This document shows positions 27,328 to 35,300 of a stretch of 64,000 nucleotides of DNA, one piece after another. The DNA is from Shimia sp. Alg240-R146. Its GTDB lineage: Bacteria; Pseudomonadota; Alphaproteobacteria; Rhodobacterales; Rhodobacteraceae. The notes under the pieces are model-generated. The model worked only from the letters and a program-made list of their open reading frames with translations, was not told the DNA's origin and ran no database searches. The stretch spans positions 434,001 through 498,000 of the forward strand of contig NZ_CAMZOK010000002.1 in the NCBI RefSeq assembly GCF_947331465.1, written 5' to 3'. Numbering within the stretch: position 1 is the stretch's first letter; each line of letters opens with the position of its first letter. The position numbers were made by a program, and so were the translations under genes.

Positions 27328-27735
27328 ATGACACAGAGCGACACCAATCTGACAGAGCAGGAAGGCGATTGGTTCGCTGAAGAGGTGGCGACCTTTGGTG
27401 ACCGGCTTGCCGCCGCGCGCGAGGCTGCGGGCCTGAAGCAGGCGGAGTTTTCCAAACGGCTGGGCGTAAAAAAATCCACGATTGCAGCTTGGGAAGAAGA
27501 TTTGAGCGAGCCGAGGGCGAACCGGTTGTCGATGATGGCAGGGGTGTTGAACGTCTCGGTGGGCTGGCTTTTGACGGGTGAGGGCGATGGGGTCGAATTC
27601 TTGGCGGATGGCGAGGAATACGCGGATGCGGATCTGGTTGCCATTGTGCAACAATTGCGCGATGTCCGTGCGCGCATCAAGAACGATCTGGACCGGCTGG
27701 CAAAGCTGGAAAAAGCCCTGCGCAAAAAACTCTGA
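27328..27735 (+). CDS. XRE-type HTH transcriptional regulator
   Basis: A 135-residue protein. Residues about 24-75 (FGDRLAAAREAAGLKQAEFSKRLGVKKSTIAAWEEDLSEPRANRLSMMAGVLNVSVGWLL) form a Cro/C1-type helix-turn-helix followed by the characteristic NVSVGWLLTGEG turn. A C-terminal helical region (LRDVRARIKNDLDRLAKLEKALRKKL) suggests a coiled-coil dimerisation tail. It is divergent from aatA and directly precedes sdhE. The target is unknown. Confidence 0.88.
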   Translation: MTQSDTNLTEQEGDWFAEEVATFGDRLAAAREAAGLKQAEFSKRLGVKKSTIAAWEEDLSEPRANRLSMMAGVLNVSVGWLLTGEGDGVEFLADGEEYADADLVAIVQQLRDVRARIKNDLDRLAKLEKALRKKL

Positions 27736-27749
27736 CACGGAACCACACA

Positions 27750-28022
27750 ATGAGCGATAGCACGGAACCCCGCGAGAACCGGTTGAAGCGCATGAAAATG
27801 CGGTCAATGCGGCGTGGCATCAAAGAGATGGATATCATCCTGGAGCGGTATGCCGATGAGACGCTAGAATCGATGACTGAGGCCGAGCTCGATCTTTATG
27901 ACGCGCTGCTGCATGAAAACGATCAGGACCTGTATCAATGGGTGACTGGGCAACAACCCGCCCCAGATCGGTTTAAGCGGCTGATTTCCGCCATTTCTGT
28001 TGCGATTAGCGGTGAGAGATGA
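27750..28022 (+). CDS. sdhE: Succinate dehydrogenase assembly factor SdhE
   Basis: SdhE (SDHAF2/Sdh5, DUF339) promotes covalent flavinylation of the SdhA subunit of succinate dehydrogenase. The 90-residue protein contains the diagnostic RGIKEMD motif (R22-D28), followed by ILERYADETLESMTEAELDLYDALLHENDQDLYQWVTGQQ, which matches the family throughout. It lies 14 bp after the XRE regulator gene, possibly co-transcribed. Confidence 0.95.
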   Translation: MSDSTEPRENRLKRMKMRSMRRGIKEMDIILERYADETLESMTEAELDLYDALLHENDQDLYQWVTGQQPAPDRFKRLISAISVAISGER

Positions 28023-28111
28023 CCCGTATTTGACCTGTTTTTTTCTCGACTTAACGACTTGTTCGCGAATTTCCGTCAAATTGCCTGCAAAGCAAGTTGA
28101 CGGAGACAAGG

Positions 28112-28609
28112 ATGAGCTTTCATTCAAACATGGAGAGCGGCTCTAACGAGGCGTTCATGACGGAATACCTGGATTCACTGGCGCTGGTGGAGCGACTGCA
28201 CCGCCTGCTGTTGGATGTGATCAAGGACGAATTCGAGCGCGTCGGCGTCTTGGAGATTAACCCGGTGCAGGCGCTTTTGCTTTTTAACATCGGCGATAAT
28301 GAAGTGACCGCGGGCGAGTTGAAATCGCGCGGCTACTATCAGGGCTCCAATGTCAGCTACAATCTCAAAAAGCTGGTTGAGACCGGCTACATGCATCACC
28401 AGCGTTGTGAGATTGACCGCCGTTCGGTGCGTGTACGCCTCACGGAAAAAGGCCGCGAAGTCCGCGACACCGTGACCGGCCTGTTCTTGCGCCACGCCGA
28501 AGGGCTGCGCTCCAAAGGTGTGTTGGGTGAAGATGGCTTTGCCGAGATCACCCATTCGCTGCGCCGCGTGGAACGCTATTGGACGGATCAGATCCGCTAC
28601 ATCTACTAA
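28112..28609 (+). CDS. MarR-family regulator (LdtR-like)
   Basis: A winged-helix regulator of 165 residues starting at ATG 28112 (GGAG six bases upstream; TTG 28097 is an in-frame alternative without a site). The core INPVQALLLFNIGDNEVTAGELKSRGYYQGSNVSYNLKKLVETGYMHHQRCEIDRRSVRVRLTEKG is a MarR fold. It strongly recalls LdtR of Liberibacter and its rhizobial relatives, which control L,D-transpeptidase and cell-wall or osmotic genes. The LdtR assignment is from memory of the sequence pattern. An AT-rich promoter region lies upstream. Confidence 0.85.
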   Translation: MSFHSNMESGSNEAFMTEYLDSLALVERLHRLLLDVIKDEFERVGVLEINPVQALLLFNIGDNEVTAGELKSRGYYQGSNVSYNLKKLVETGYMHHQRCEIDRRSVRVRLTEKGREVRDTVTGLFLRHAEGLRSKGVLGEDGFAEITHSLRRVERYWTDQIRYIY

Positions 28610-28727
28610 GCTCATTCAGGTACTGCGCGCGCGGTTTCGGTTCACGCGCAGAATCCGTTTGCCAGTTTGACCCGGACAGATCAGGGCTCGTCGCATTGCG
28701 GCGGGTCCCGTGCTGTATCGGCAGCGG

Positions 28728-29453
28728 TCAGTTGTCGCGTTGGGGCAGGTGTCCGACAATATCCGGGCTGAGCTCGCGGATCAGCTTGCGTTCCATGGCG
28801 CGTTCAAAATCGTCAAAGCCTTTGGCTGTCTCGACAAAAGCGCTTGTTCCCTTGATCAGCTGTGAGCGGTAATAGGCCGCCATTTCGCCGGGGCGCGCGC
28901 TGAGATCGGCGGCTTTGGCGCCGAAAGTTTCGATGGCCAGCCCGTTGACGATCACATCGTCGAGCGGAAAATGGGCATAGGCCTGTTTCGGCGTAAAGCC
29001 TTCGTTGTTCACACCATCACCGCTGACGTCGAGGATATAGACGTCACAGTCCGGTGCCTGCGCAAACAGCGTTGCGGCATGGCCAACAGCGTGGCCCAAA
29101 GCAGTAGGGAATTCAGTGGTTTGGCGTTGTGACAACCCCAAGCGTGCGGCGCTCTGAAAGAGAGTGCGGGATGTGTCGATGATCGTCCAGTCAAGCAGGG
29201 TCTGTTGTTTTTCGCGTCCGCTCCATTCATAGACCGCGAGGGCGACCGGCTTGGGGGTGCTCAGAAAGGCGGCGCGTACGCCCGGTGCGCTTAAGGCCGC
29301 AGCCAACCCCTGACGTTGAAGGATGTCTTCTTCGGCGTCCACGGATGAGCTGACATCCAGCGCCAAAAGCAGCGCGAGCCGGCAGTTTGGGGCGCTCGCC
29401 GCAGGTGCGGCAAGCGCCAGAGTCAACGCGGCGATGGTCGCCGCGCGGATCAC
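28728..29453 (-). CDS. DUF1194, exported von Willebrand factor A-like protein
   Basis: The best start is GTG 29453, which overlaps the stop of the upstream glyoxalase-like gene (GTGA) and yields signal peptide [21 protein letters not shown]. The 241-residue product has LALDVSSSVDAEED, a DxSxS MIDAS metal-ion site (D33), then YILDVSGDGVNNEG and a conserved AYYRSQLIKGTSAFVETAKGFDDFERAMERKLIREL tail, the DUF1194 signature. Such proteins are periplasmic and of unknown role. Confidence 0.88.
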   Translation of the reverse strand: MIRAATIAALTLALAAPAASAPNCRLALLLALDVSSSVDAEEDILQRQGLAAALSAPGVRAAFLSTPKPVALAVYEWSGREKQQTLLDWTIIDTSRTLFQSAARLGLSQRQTTEFPTALGHAVGHAATLFAQAPDCDVYILDVSGDGVNNEGFTPKQAYAHFPLDDVIVNGLAIETFGAKAADLSARPGEMAAYYRSQLIKGTSAFVETAKGFDDFERAMERKLIRELSPDIVGHLPQRDN

Positions 29454-29878
29454 CAGTGACCGGTGCTCTCCATGCTGGCCCATGGCTCAGCCGGAGGCAG
29501 GGCGTCGCCCTGCTGTAGCAGCTCAATCGAAATGTTGTCAGGCGAGCGCACAAACGCCATGCGCCCGTCGCGGGGCGGGCGGTTGATGGTCACGCCGTTG
29601 TCCATCAGGTGTTGGCACATCTCATAGATATTGCCGACCTCATAGGCGAGGTGGCCAAAGTGACGGCTGTCAGACGGCAACCCGTCGTCGCCGTCCCAAT
29701 TGTATGTCAGCTCCAGCGGCGCATCGTGATCGCCGTCGGCTGCCAGATAAACCAGCGTAAAGCGGGCCTCTTCGACGGTGTAGCGTTTGATCTCTTTGAG
29801 GCCAAAGAGCGCGTAGAACGCCATCGACGCGTCCAGATCAGCGACACGCACCATCGTGTGCAGGTATTTCACGTGCAT
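29450..29878 (-). CDS. gloA: Glyoxalase I-like VOC protein (lactoylglutathione lyase)
   Basis: Starting at ATG 29878 (AAGGA seven bases upstream) gives 142 residues beginning [33 protein letters not shown]. It contains the metal-site blocks [38 protein letters not shown] and [16 protein letters not shown], matching GloA that converts methylglyoxal-glutathione hemithioacetal to lactoylglutathione. It starts an operon with the DUF1194 gene, whose start it overlaps. Confidence 0.85.
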   Translation of the reverse strand: MHVKYLHTMVRVADLDASMAFYALFGLKEIKRYTVEEARFTLVYLAADGDHDAPLELTYNWDGDDGLPSDSRHFGHLAYEVGNIYEMCQHLMDNGVTINRPPRDGRMAFVRSPDNISIELLQQGDALPPAEPWASMESTGHW

Positions 29879-30119
29879 TATTGTATCCTTTGTTTCGTTG
29901 GGCACAGGAAACACCAGCCGTGCAGGCATTGCTAGGGGCAAGACGGGGCGGCGTGTTCAAAATTTGGGGATACAAATCGGTGAAAATCTACGGATGTGGC
30001 TCAATCCTGCGGTTTTCAGGTTGATGGCCACAATATATAGATGGTGCAGTCACAAGCAAAGACCGCGCAAGAATCGCCGAAACTGGCGGCTCGCAGCGAA
30101 AACACAGGCAGGACAAACG

Positions 30120-30953
30120 GTGCAACAGTATCATGACGCGTTGAAAACCATTCTTGAGCACGGCGAAAACTCGGGTGATCGCACGGGCACCGGCACGCGG
30201 TCCTATTTCGGGATGCAGGTGCGCTACCCGTTGGCGGACGGGTTTCCTTTGGTCACCACCAAAAAGCTGCATCTGAAGTCGATCATTCATGAGCTGTTGT
30301 GGTTTTTGGCCGGTGACACGAACATCAAATACCTGAAAGACAATGGCGTGCGCATCTGGGATGAGTGGGCCGACGAAAACGGGGATCTGGGCCCGGTGTA
30401 TGGCCGGCAGTGGCGGGCGTTTCCAGCGTTGGATGCAGCCGGAGAGGATGCTGCGGGCACACCGGTTTTTACCAAACGCGAAGTGGATCAGGTGGCGGAT
30501 TTGGTCGAGATGATCAAAACCACGCCTGACAGCCGTCGCATGATCGTCAGCGCATGGAATCCCGGGGACGTGCCGGACATGGCGCTGCCGCCGTGTCACA
30601 CGATGTGGCAGGTTCGGGTTCTAAACGGCAAGCTGCACCTGCAGCTTTATCAACGTTCGGCTGACATGTTTCTTGGGGTGCCGTTCAACGTTGCTTCATA
30701 CGCGTTGCTGCAAGTGATGTTGGCCCATGTGACCGGCTATGAGCCGGGTGATTTTGTGCACTCGATTGGCGATGCGCATATCTATTCCAACCATATGGAT
30801 CAGGTGCAGTTGCAACTGTCGCGCACCCCGAAGGCGTTGCCATCCGTGCGGATCAAGCGCGATGTTGCGTCGATTTTTGACTTCAAGTTCGAGGATTTTG
30901 AAATCGAGGGCTATGACCCTGATCCGATCATCAAAGCCCAAGTGGCGGTATAG
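30120..30953 (+). CDS. thyA: Thymidylate synthase
   Basis: Methylates dUMP to dTMP with methylene-tetrahydrofolate. The frame is open far upstream, but GTG 30120 (AGGA six bases upstream) gives [26 protein letters not shown], the standard start, and 277 residues. The catalytic cysteine is C159 in [11 protein letters not shown], and the dUMP-binding [13 protein letters not shown] and [14 protein letters not shown] blocks are intact. folA, which regenerates the folate oxidised here, begins 4 bp later. Confidence 0.97.
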   Translation: MQQYHDALKTILEHGENSGDRTGTGTRSYFGMQVRYPLADGFPLVTTKKLHLKSIIHELLWFLAGDTNIKYLKDNGVRIWDEWADENGDLGPVYGRQWRAFPALDAAGEDAAGTPVFTKREVDQVADLVEMIKTTPDSRRMIVSAWNPGDVPDMALPPCHTMWQVRVLNGKLHLQLYQRSADMFLGVPFNVASYALLQVMLAHVTGYEPGDFVHSIGDAHIYSNHMDQVQLQLSRTPKALPSVRIKRDVASIFDFKFEDFEIEGYDPDPIIKAQVAV

Positions 30954-30956
30954 GCG

Positions 30957-31442
30957 ATGATTTCACTGGTTGTTGGACGGGCCAAAAACGGGGCAATCGG
31001 GCGGGACGGGGACATTCCCTGGCATATTCCCGAGGACCTACGGACGTTTCAGCGCGAGACGTTGGGCGGGGCCATCATCATGGGGCGTCACACGTGGGAT
31101 AGCCTGCCGAAAAAACCACTGCCGCGGCGGTTTAATATTGTGGTCAGCCGCCAAGCGGACGCGGCGGATGTTGTCGTCGGCTCGGTCGCAGAGGCCGTCG
31201 CTTTGGCGCGCGACGAGGGGTATGACCGGATCTATGGTATCGGCGGCGCAGGGATTTATGCCGAGATGATGGGGATGGCAGATCGTTTGTTGATTACCGA
31301 TGTGGATACGGTGATCGAAGACGCCGATACATTCTTTCCGGAGTTTAGTGCTGAAGAGTGGAGCCTGAATCATGAGCGGGTGTTAAAAGGCGCCACTCCG
31401 GTTTCTATCGTGCGGGAATACTTGAGAAAATCAGAGAGCTGA
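30957..31442 (+). CDS. folA: Dihydrofolate reductase
   Basis: Reduces dihydrofolate to tetrahydrofolate with NADPH. The 161-residue protein has ISLVVGRAKNGAIGRDGDIPWHIPEDLRTFQRET at the N-terminus (substrate and Met20-type loop), GGAIIMGRHTWDSLPKKPLPRRFNIVVSRQ (NADPH phosphate site), and YGIGGAGIYAEMM (nicotinamide loop). It is directly downstream of thyA in the common thyA-folA order. Confidence 0.97.
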   Translation: MISLVVGRAKNGAIGRDGDIPWHIPEDLRTFQRETLGGAIIMGRHTWDSLPKKPLPRRFNIVVSRQADAADVVVGSVAEAVALARDEGYDRIYGIGGAGIYAEMMGMADRLLITDVDTVIEDADTFFPEFSAEEWSLNHERVLKGATPVSIVREYLRKSES

Positions 31443-31552
31443 CCCTTTGGACGAAACATATTGTTTCCAAATGGGAATTTGACAGTTTCCAACTTAAAGT
31501 CTTAATCTTATTTTTGACTAATTGTTTGTGCAGCCGCCGGAGCGAGTGATTG

Positions 31553-31855
31553 ATGAAACGTATTACCTTTTTGGCCGTTGCGGCCGTTATGGCTGCGGGA
31601 GCGCCAGCGATGGCGCAAACCTGGAGCAGCAACGCCCCACAGTTGGCCCCTGTGAACCAACCGGAAGGACTGCTGGTGCATCCCTTTCCGTCAGGCGCAA
31701 ACCATTGCCCAACCGGATTGCAGCCAATCACCATGGGGGGTGTCATTTGCTGTGGCACACCAAACACGTCAGAGGCCTACGTCAACCGCTCGGGTGGCAA
31801 TCGTCGCAGCCATGCTCCGATGAGCTGCCCTCCGGGCCAAAAAGGCTGTGGCTGA
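31553..31855 (+). CDS. Small cysteine-containing exported protein
   Basis: A 100-residue protein with signal peptide MKRITFLAVAAVMAAGAPAMAQ. The mature sequence has five cysteines, in HCPTG, ICCGTP, SCPPG and KGCG, and is rich in Ser, Asn, Gly and Pro. The start could be TTG 31550 or ATG 31553, and ATG is preferred. Paired cysteines point to disulfides or metal binding in the periplasm. No family is recognised. Confidence 0.7.
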   Translation: MKRITFLAVAAVMAAGAPAMAQTWSSNAPQLAPVNQPEGLLVHPFPSGANHCPTGLQPITMGGVICCGTPNTSEAYVNRSGGNRRSHAPMSCPPGQKGCG

Positions 31856-31866
31856 GGCAGCAAAGC

Positions 31867-31885
31867 GGGGCGCGTCATGCGCCCC
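31867..31885. terminator. Hairpin between convergent genes
   Basis: GGGGCGC-gtcat-GCGCCCC forms a 7-bp stem between the exported protein gene and cspA, which converge. T tracts are weak on both sides, so termination efficiency is uncertain. Confidence 0.5.
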
Positions 31886-31897
31886 AATCCTTTGATT

Positions 31898-32104
31898 TCA
31901 CAATAACTTAAGTTCGCCAGCCATGTCGCGACCATCCCGGCCTTGCGACATTTCAAACTCGACTTTTTGATTGTCCGAGAGCCCTTGCAGGCCCGATTGT
32001 TCGACGACAGAAATATGGACAAAAACGTCCTTGCCGCCGTCTTCCGGTTCGATAAATCCGAAACCTTTGGTGGTGTTGAACCATTTTACGGTACCGCGTG
32101 GCAT
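31898..32104 (-). CDS. cspA: Cold-shock domain protein
   Basis: A 68-residue single-domain cold-shock protein. It has MPRGTVKWFNTTKGFGFIEPEDGGKDVFVHISVV, with the RNA-binding motifs KGFGFI (RNP1) and VFVHI (RNP2), and the end VEFEMSQGRDGRDMAGELKLL. Such proteins bind single-stranded nucleic acid as RNA chaperones. The gene-free region upstream (32105-32320) is AT-richer and could carry a long leader, which is typical of regulated csp genes. Confidence 0.95.
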   Translation of the reverse strand: MPRGTVKWFNTTKGFGFIEPEDGGKDVFVHISVVEQSGLQGLSDNQKVEFEMSQGRDGRDMAGELKLL

Positions 32105-32320
32105 ACCGTTCTCCTCTTTTTACCAGTACATCTCGGGCCGTTGTTCCCGAGGGCGCACCTTTTTCAAATCGCAGTAAGCAATGTTGTGCCGATGCTGAAA
32201 ATGAGTTGCACCAGCCACAAGGATTGCATGGGCAATGTAAAATGCAAGCAAAACCACCTTAAATCTGTGAATTGGCTGGGGTATGGAGTGCAACAGATAA
32301 CGCAAACAGGAGGTACTTTC

Positions 32321-32632
32321 ATGCGGTTATATGGGTTGAAGACATGTGACACTTGTCGCAAGGCTCTGAAAGTATTGGACAACGCGGAAAGTGTTGATGT
32401 GCGGGCAGATGGTGTTCCGAGTGAGGTGATGGCACGGGCCTTTGATCAATTTGGCGCCGCTTTGCTGAACACACGGTCAACCACGTGGCGCGGCCTTGAC
32501 GCTGAAGAGCGTGAAAAACCGGCGCTGGAATTGTTGGCGGCACATCCGACGCTGATGAAGCGGCCGCTTATTGAGGCGGACGGCACCTTGTATCTGGGTT
32601 GGGGCAAAGATGTGCAAGCAGCGCTTGGATAA
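32321..32632 (+). CDS. ArsC/Spx-family protein
   Basis: A 103-residue thioredoxin-fold protein starting at ATG 32321, with the very strong ribosome site AGGAGGT six bases upstream. The N-terminus MRLYGLKTCDTCRKALKVLD has a CxxC motif (C9, C12), and NTRSTTWRGLDAEEREKPALELLAAHPTLMKRPLIEADG is the conserved middle of ArsC/Spx/YffB relatives. It may be a reductase rather than a true arsenate reductase. Context gives no further clue. Confidence 0.85.
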   Translation: MRLYGLKTCDTCRKALKVLDNAESVDVRADGVPSEVMARAFDQFGAALLNTRSTTWRGLDAEEREKPALELLAAHPTLMKRPLIEADGTLYLGWGKDVQAALG

Positions 32633-32677
32633 GTGTGGGATCACACTTATCTGGGGGGCAGGTAATAGGAGACACAC

Positions 32678-33046
32678 ATGCGCAATGCGGCACTGACGCT
32701 GGGGATTATCGCCGGCGTGATCGGGATGATCGTTGGCTTTTTCGGCTGGGGCTATACCGAAGCGATCAATCGGTTTGGCGAAATTCCTGATATTGCGGAA
32801 CAGGTCAATAACGTCGAGTTGGTGCGGGCAGGGTCCTTGTTGGCGCCTTTGCTGGCAATTGCGGGTGGCGCGATGGCAAAAGCACGCGCGCTTTGGGGCG
32901 GCGTGCTTTTGATATTGTCGGCGGTGGGTATGTATGCGGCCTTTGGGTTCAATGTCTTTACGATGTTCCCGATCAGCTTTGCCGGATTGGGCGGTATTCT
33001 GGCGCTGGCCGCAGGTAAGCCGGACGAGCCAAAATCACACTTCTGA
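32678..33046 (+). CDS. Small membrane protein (four-helix), unknown
   Basis: A 122-residue integral membrane protein with about four hydrophobic segments: ALTLGIIAGVIGMIVGFFGWGY, SLLAPLLAIAGGAMA, LWGGVLLILSAVGMYAAFGF and FAGLGGILALAAG. The region between the first two is hydrophilic (EAINRFGEIPDIAEQVNNVELVRAG). It resembles DUF4064-type small membrane proteins, but the family call is tentative. It is convergent with the DoxX gene of the bufferin cluster. Confidence 0.75.
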   Translation: MRNAALTLGIIAGVIGMIVGFFGWGYTEAINRFGEIPDIAEQVNNVELVRAGSLLAPLLAIAGGAMAKARALWGGVLLILSAVGMYAAFGFNVFTMFPISFAGLGGILALAAGKPDEPKSHF

Positions 33047-33048
33047 GA

Positions 33049-33564
33049 TCACTTGAGGCGCAGCAGTTTGTCCACCGAGATCGGACCTGCGCCTTTGGCC
33101 ACCAGGACGAACAGCAAGAATATCCACATTGCCCGCTCATCGATCAGGGTTTGGGAGTGATCAAACAGCGCCCCAAGCTTTACATTGTGCCCCAAAACGT
33201 CCGCGGCCGTTTGCACTACAACAAAGCCGATCATGCCCAACGCAGCGAGGCGGGTGAGCAACCCAATTAGCAGCAAAACCGGCAGCACGAATTCGGCCAC
33301 GGTGCCAAAAAAGATCACTATCCGTTGAAAAAAGCTCATTTGGCTGACGTCCCACAGCACGGCTTCGGCGGCTTTCGGGAAAATCTGACCAAAGGCACCC
33401 GCCGACGCGGAAAAAATCGATCCGTCGATTTTGAGCGTGGCTGAGTTCCAGTAATAGACAAACAGGACAGCGACAAAGGTGACGCGCGCAAGGGTCGGAA
33501 CGATCCAGTTTTGGTCATCAAGGCGGTCTGCCAGATCATTGTGAAGTGTAATCGGGTTTATCAT
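33049..33564 (-). CDS. DoxX family membrane protein of the bufferin operon
   Basis: A 171-residue protein with four membrane segments (for example VTFVAVLFVYYWNSATLKI, IVIFFGTVAEFVLPVLLLIGLLTRLAALGMIGFVVVQ). The DoxX/DoxD-type fold is the same as GigT of the Cupriavidus gigPABT cluster. It is last in the order bufA1-bufB-bufC-doxX and may help reduce or transport quinone or thiol compounds during modification or copper delivery. I start at ATG 33564 with GGAGG just upstream; an ATG four codons earlier is possible. Confidence 0.85.
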   Translation of the reverse strand: MINPITLHNDLADRLDDQNWIVPTLARVTFVAVLFVYYWNSATLKIDGSIFSASAGAFGQIFPKAAEAVLWDVSQMSFFQRIVIFFGTVAEFVLPVLLLIGLLTRLAALGMIGFVVVQTAADVLGHNVKLGALFDHSQTLIDERAMWIFLLFVLVAKGAGPISVDKLLRLK

Positions 33565-33593
33565 GAAACCTCCCATGCGGTCCGTTTGTTTTG

Positions 33594-34346
33594 TTATTCC
33601 GTGAGTGTGAGGGATGTGATCGCATTGCCTGCGAGCAACAGGGCGAGCAAAGCGCCAAGGTCAAAGTCTTGCGCCGCCTCTGAGCCTTTGGCGGCCGCAT
33701 CGCCCAGCGGAACGCCGGCCTTGAGGGCAGTCAGGCAAGCAAAACCACCTGCGGATAGGGCATGCGGTTTGGGGTCAAATTCGGTCCGGGTGATCAGCAC
33801 ATCTTGGGCAATGGCGTCGGGTTTGGGGCCGTCGGCCATGTTAAACGCCCAAATTGCATGAACAGGCCATGGGGATTGCAGGGTTTCGACGGCTGGCGCA
33901 AAGGTCATGACAACGTTGCCAAGCTGCTCGGGTGCAATGGCGGCCAAGGCGTCAGGCGCGATGGGCGCGGCATCTGCGGCGTGATAGGCGCGGCGCAGGG
34001 CGAGTTCCAATCGGGCCACATCCGCGAGGTAGCCGAGGTGTTGCAGTGGTGCAAAATCGGCGAGGAATTCCGGAAACCCCGCGCCGTAGTGCATCATCAA
34101 AGGCGACGCAGGCGGGGATTGGCGCAGAAAAACGCCAGCAATGGCGGCGAAGTTTTCCTCACCCAACAGTTTGGCGATGGTCGGGAAACCGGTTGCCAGC
34201 GCGTCGGTCAGCGATACCGCCACGTTGTTGCGATAGACGTCAAAGCGGCGTCCCGCGGCCCGGCTTTTGTCATCGACAAGACCCAAAGGGCGATCCCGTG
34301 CGCCGTCAAGCAACGCACCGCGAAATTCGGTTTGTGAGACAATCAT
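33594..34346 (-). CDS. bufC: DUF2063 protein, MNIO partner (BufC)
   Basis: A 250-residue protein beginning MIVSQTEFRGALLDGARDRPLGL. It has the DUF2063 N-terminal block (RFDVYRNNVAVSLTDALATGFPTIAKLLGEENFAAIAGVFL, SPLMMHYGAGFPEFLADF) and ends ALLALLLAGNAITSLTLTE. In bufferin and related RiPP pathways this protein partners the MNIO enzyme and recognises the precursor. It overlaps the bufB stop (ATGA-type), so translation is coupled. The name DUF2063 'DNA-binding domain' is historical; no DNA role is implied here. Confidence 0.9.
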   Translation of the reverse strand: MIVSQTEFRGALLDGARDRPLGLVDDKSRAAGRRFDVYRNNVAVSLTDALATGFPTIAKLLGEENFAAIAGVFLRQSPPASPLMMHYGAGFPEFLADFAPLQHLGYLADVARLELALRRAYHAADAAPIAPDALAAIAPEQLGNVVMTFAPAVETLQSPWPVHAIWAFNMADGPKPDAIAQDVLITRTEFDPKPHALSAGGFACLTALKAGVPLGDAAAKGSEAAQDFDLGALLALLLAGNAITSLTLTE

Positions 34347-35200
34347 GCCGGCACCTTGGCCAGCGCCTGGGTGGCGCGGGTGGCTTCGGCGTGCAGGACG
34401 GGCCAGTCAGGCACATCATTGTCCCACTCAATCAGGATCGGGCGTGGGCCAGACAGGGCGAGCGTGTGATCCAGAAGGGCCCAGACCGGATCCACAATGG
34501 CCTTGCCGTGGCTGTCGATCAACAGGGGGCTGCCGTGATCATCTTCGTCTTCGTCGTGGCCGCCGAGGTGGATTTCCCAAACTTTATCAAGTGGGTAGGC
34601 GTCAATGTAGTCCTTGGGATCGGTATGCAGATTGGTGGCAGACACAAAGACGTTGTTTACGTCGAGCAGGAGGCCACAGCCAGAACGGTTGGCCACTTCA
34701 CGCAGGAAGTCAGGTTCCGACCATGTGGATTCGGAAAAGGCGAGGTAGCTGGACGGGTTTTCCAGCATCATCTGACGGCCAATTGTGTTCTGAAGCTGGT
34801 CGATGTGATCAGCTACGCGGGTCAATGTCGCTTGGGTATAGGGCAGAGGCAGCAGATCGTTGAGAAATGCGCCGTCATGCGTGGACCATGCGAGGTGTTC
34901 AGAAAATACTGTGGGATTGAGCCAGCCAACGAGGTGCTTGAGGCGCGAAAGATGTTCGGGATCAAGCGGGCCTTCGCCACCGATGGACAGGCCAACGCCA
35001 TGCACGGAGATCGGAAATCGTTCTGAGAGGTGGCGTAGTTGGGCCAAAGGCCGGCCTCCGGCGCCCATGTAGTTTTCAGCGTGTATTTCGAGCCAGCCAA
35101 CGTCGCCTGGATCGGTTGTCAGAGCCGAATAATGCTGAGGTTTGTAGCCAACTCCGGGGCGGTTGGGCAATTTCGCAAAGCGCGGTGCATCATCCAGCAT
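34343..35200 (-). CDS. bufB: Multinuclear non-heme iron oxidase (DUF692), bufferin synthase
   Basis: Starting at ATG 35200 (GGAG eight bases upstream) gives a 285-residue TIM-barrel enzyme of the MNIO/DUF692 family. Metal-ligand motifs are present in order: HGVGLSIGG (H67), SEHLAW (E101, H102), LENPSSYL (E147), LLDVNNVFV (D180, N182), EIHLGGH (H211, H215), DSHG (H231) and EWDND (E258, D260). MNIOs oxidise precursor cysteines; BufB makes thiooxazole-type groups. The frame continues upstream to 35401 without support. It is translationally coupled to bufC. Confidence 0.93.
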   Translation of the reverse strand: MLDDAPRFAKLPNRPGVGYKPQHYSALTTDPGDVGWLEIHAENYMGAGGRPLAQLRHLSERFPISVHGVGLSIGGEGPLDPEHLSRLKHLVGWLNPTVFSEHLAWSTHDGAFLNDLLPLPYTQATLTRVADHIDQLQNTIGRQMMLENPSSYLAFSESTWSEPDFLREVANRSGCGLLLDVNNVFVSATNLHTDPKDYIDAYPLDKVWEIHLGGHDEDEDDHGSPLLIDSHGKAIVDPVWALLDHTLALSGPRPILIEWDNDVPDWPVLHAEATRATQALAKVPA

Positions 35201-35256
35201 GTCAGGTCTCCGGTCGTGGCGGTGTTGAGGAGAAAAGTGCATCCCTGTGTGAGTAA

Positions 35257-35288
35257 AGAGGCCCCGGGGGGATGAACCCGGAGCCTCT
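35257..35288 (-). terminator. Hairpin between bufA1 and bufB
   Basis: On the minus strand a 12-bp stem, AGAGGCTCCGGG paired with CCCGGGGCCTCT with one mismatch, closes an 8-nt loop, and TTACTC follows. It lies after the bufA1 stop (35301) and before the bufB start (35200). It could attenuate transcription or protect the bufA1 message, making more precursor peptide than enzyme. Confidence 0.7.
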
Positions 35289-35300
35289 GATTGGGTTAGA

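Noticed and set aside
29856-30119. N-terminal extension of thymidylate synthase
   Set aside because: The frame is open but the sequence before GTG 30120 does not resemble ThyA and overlaps the gloA promoter; GTG 30120 has a good ribosome site.
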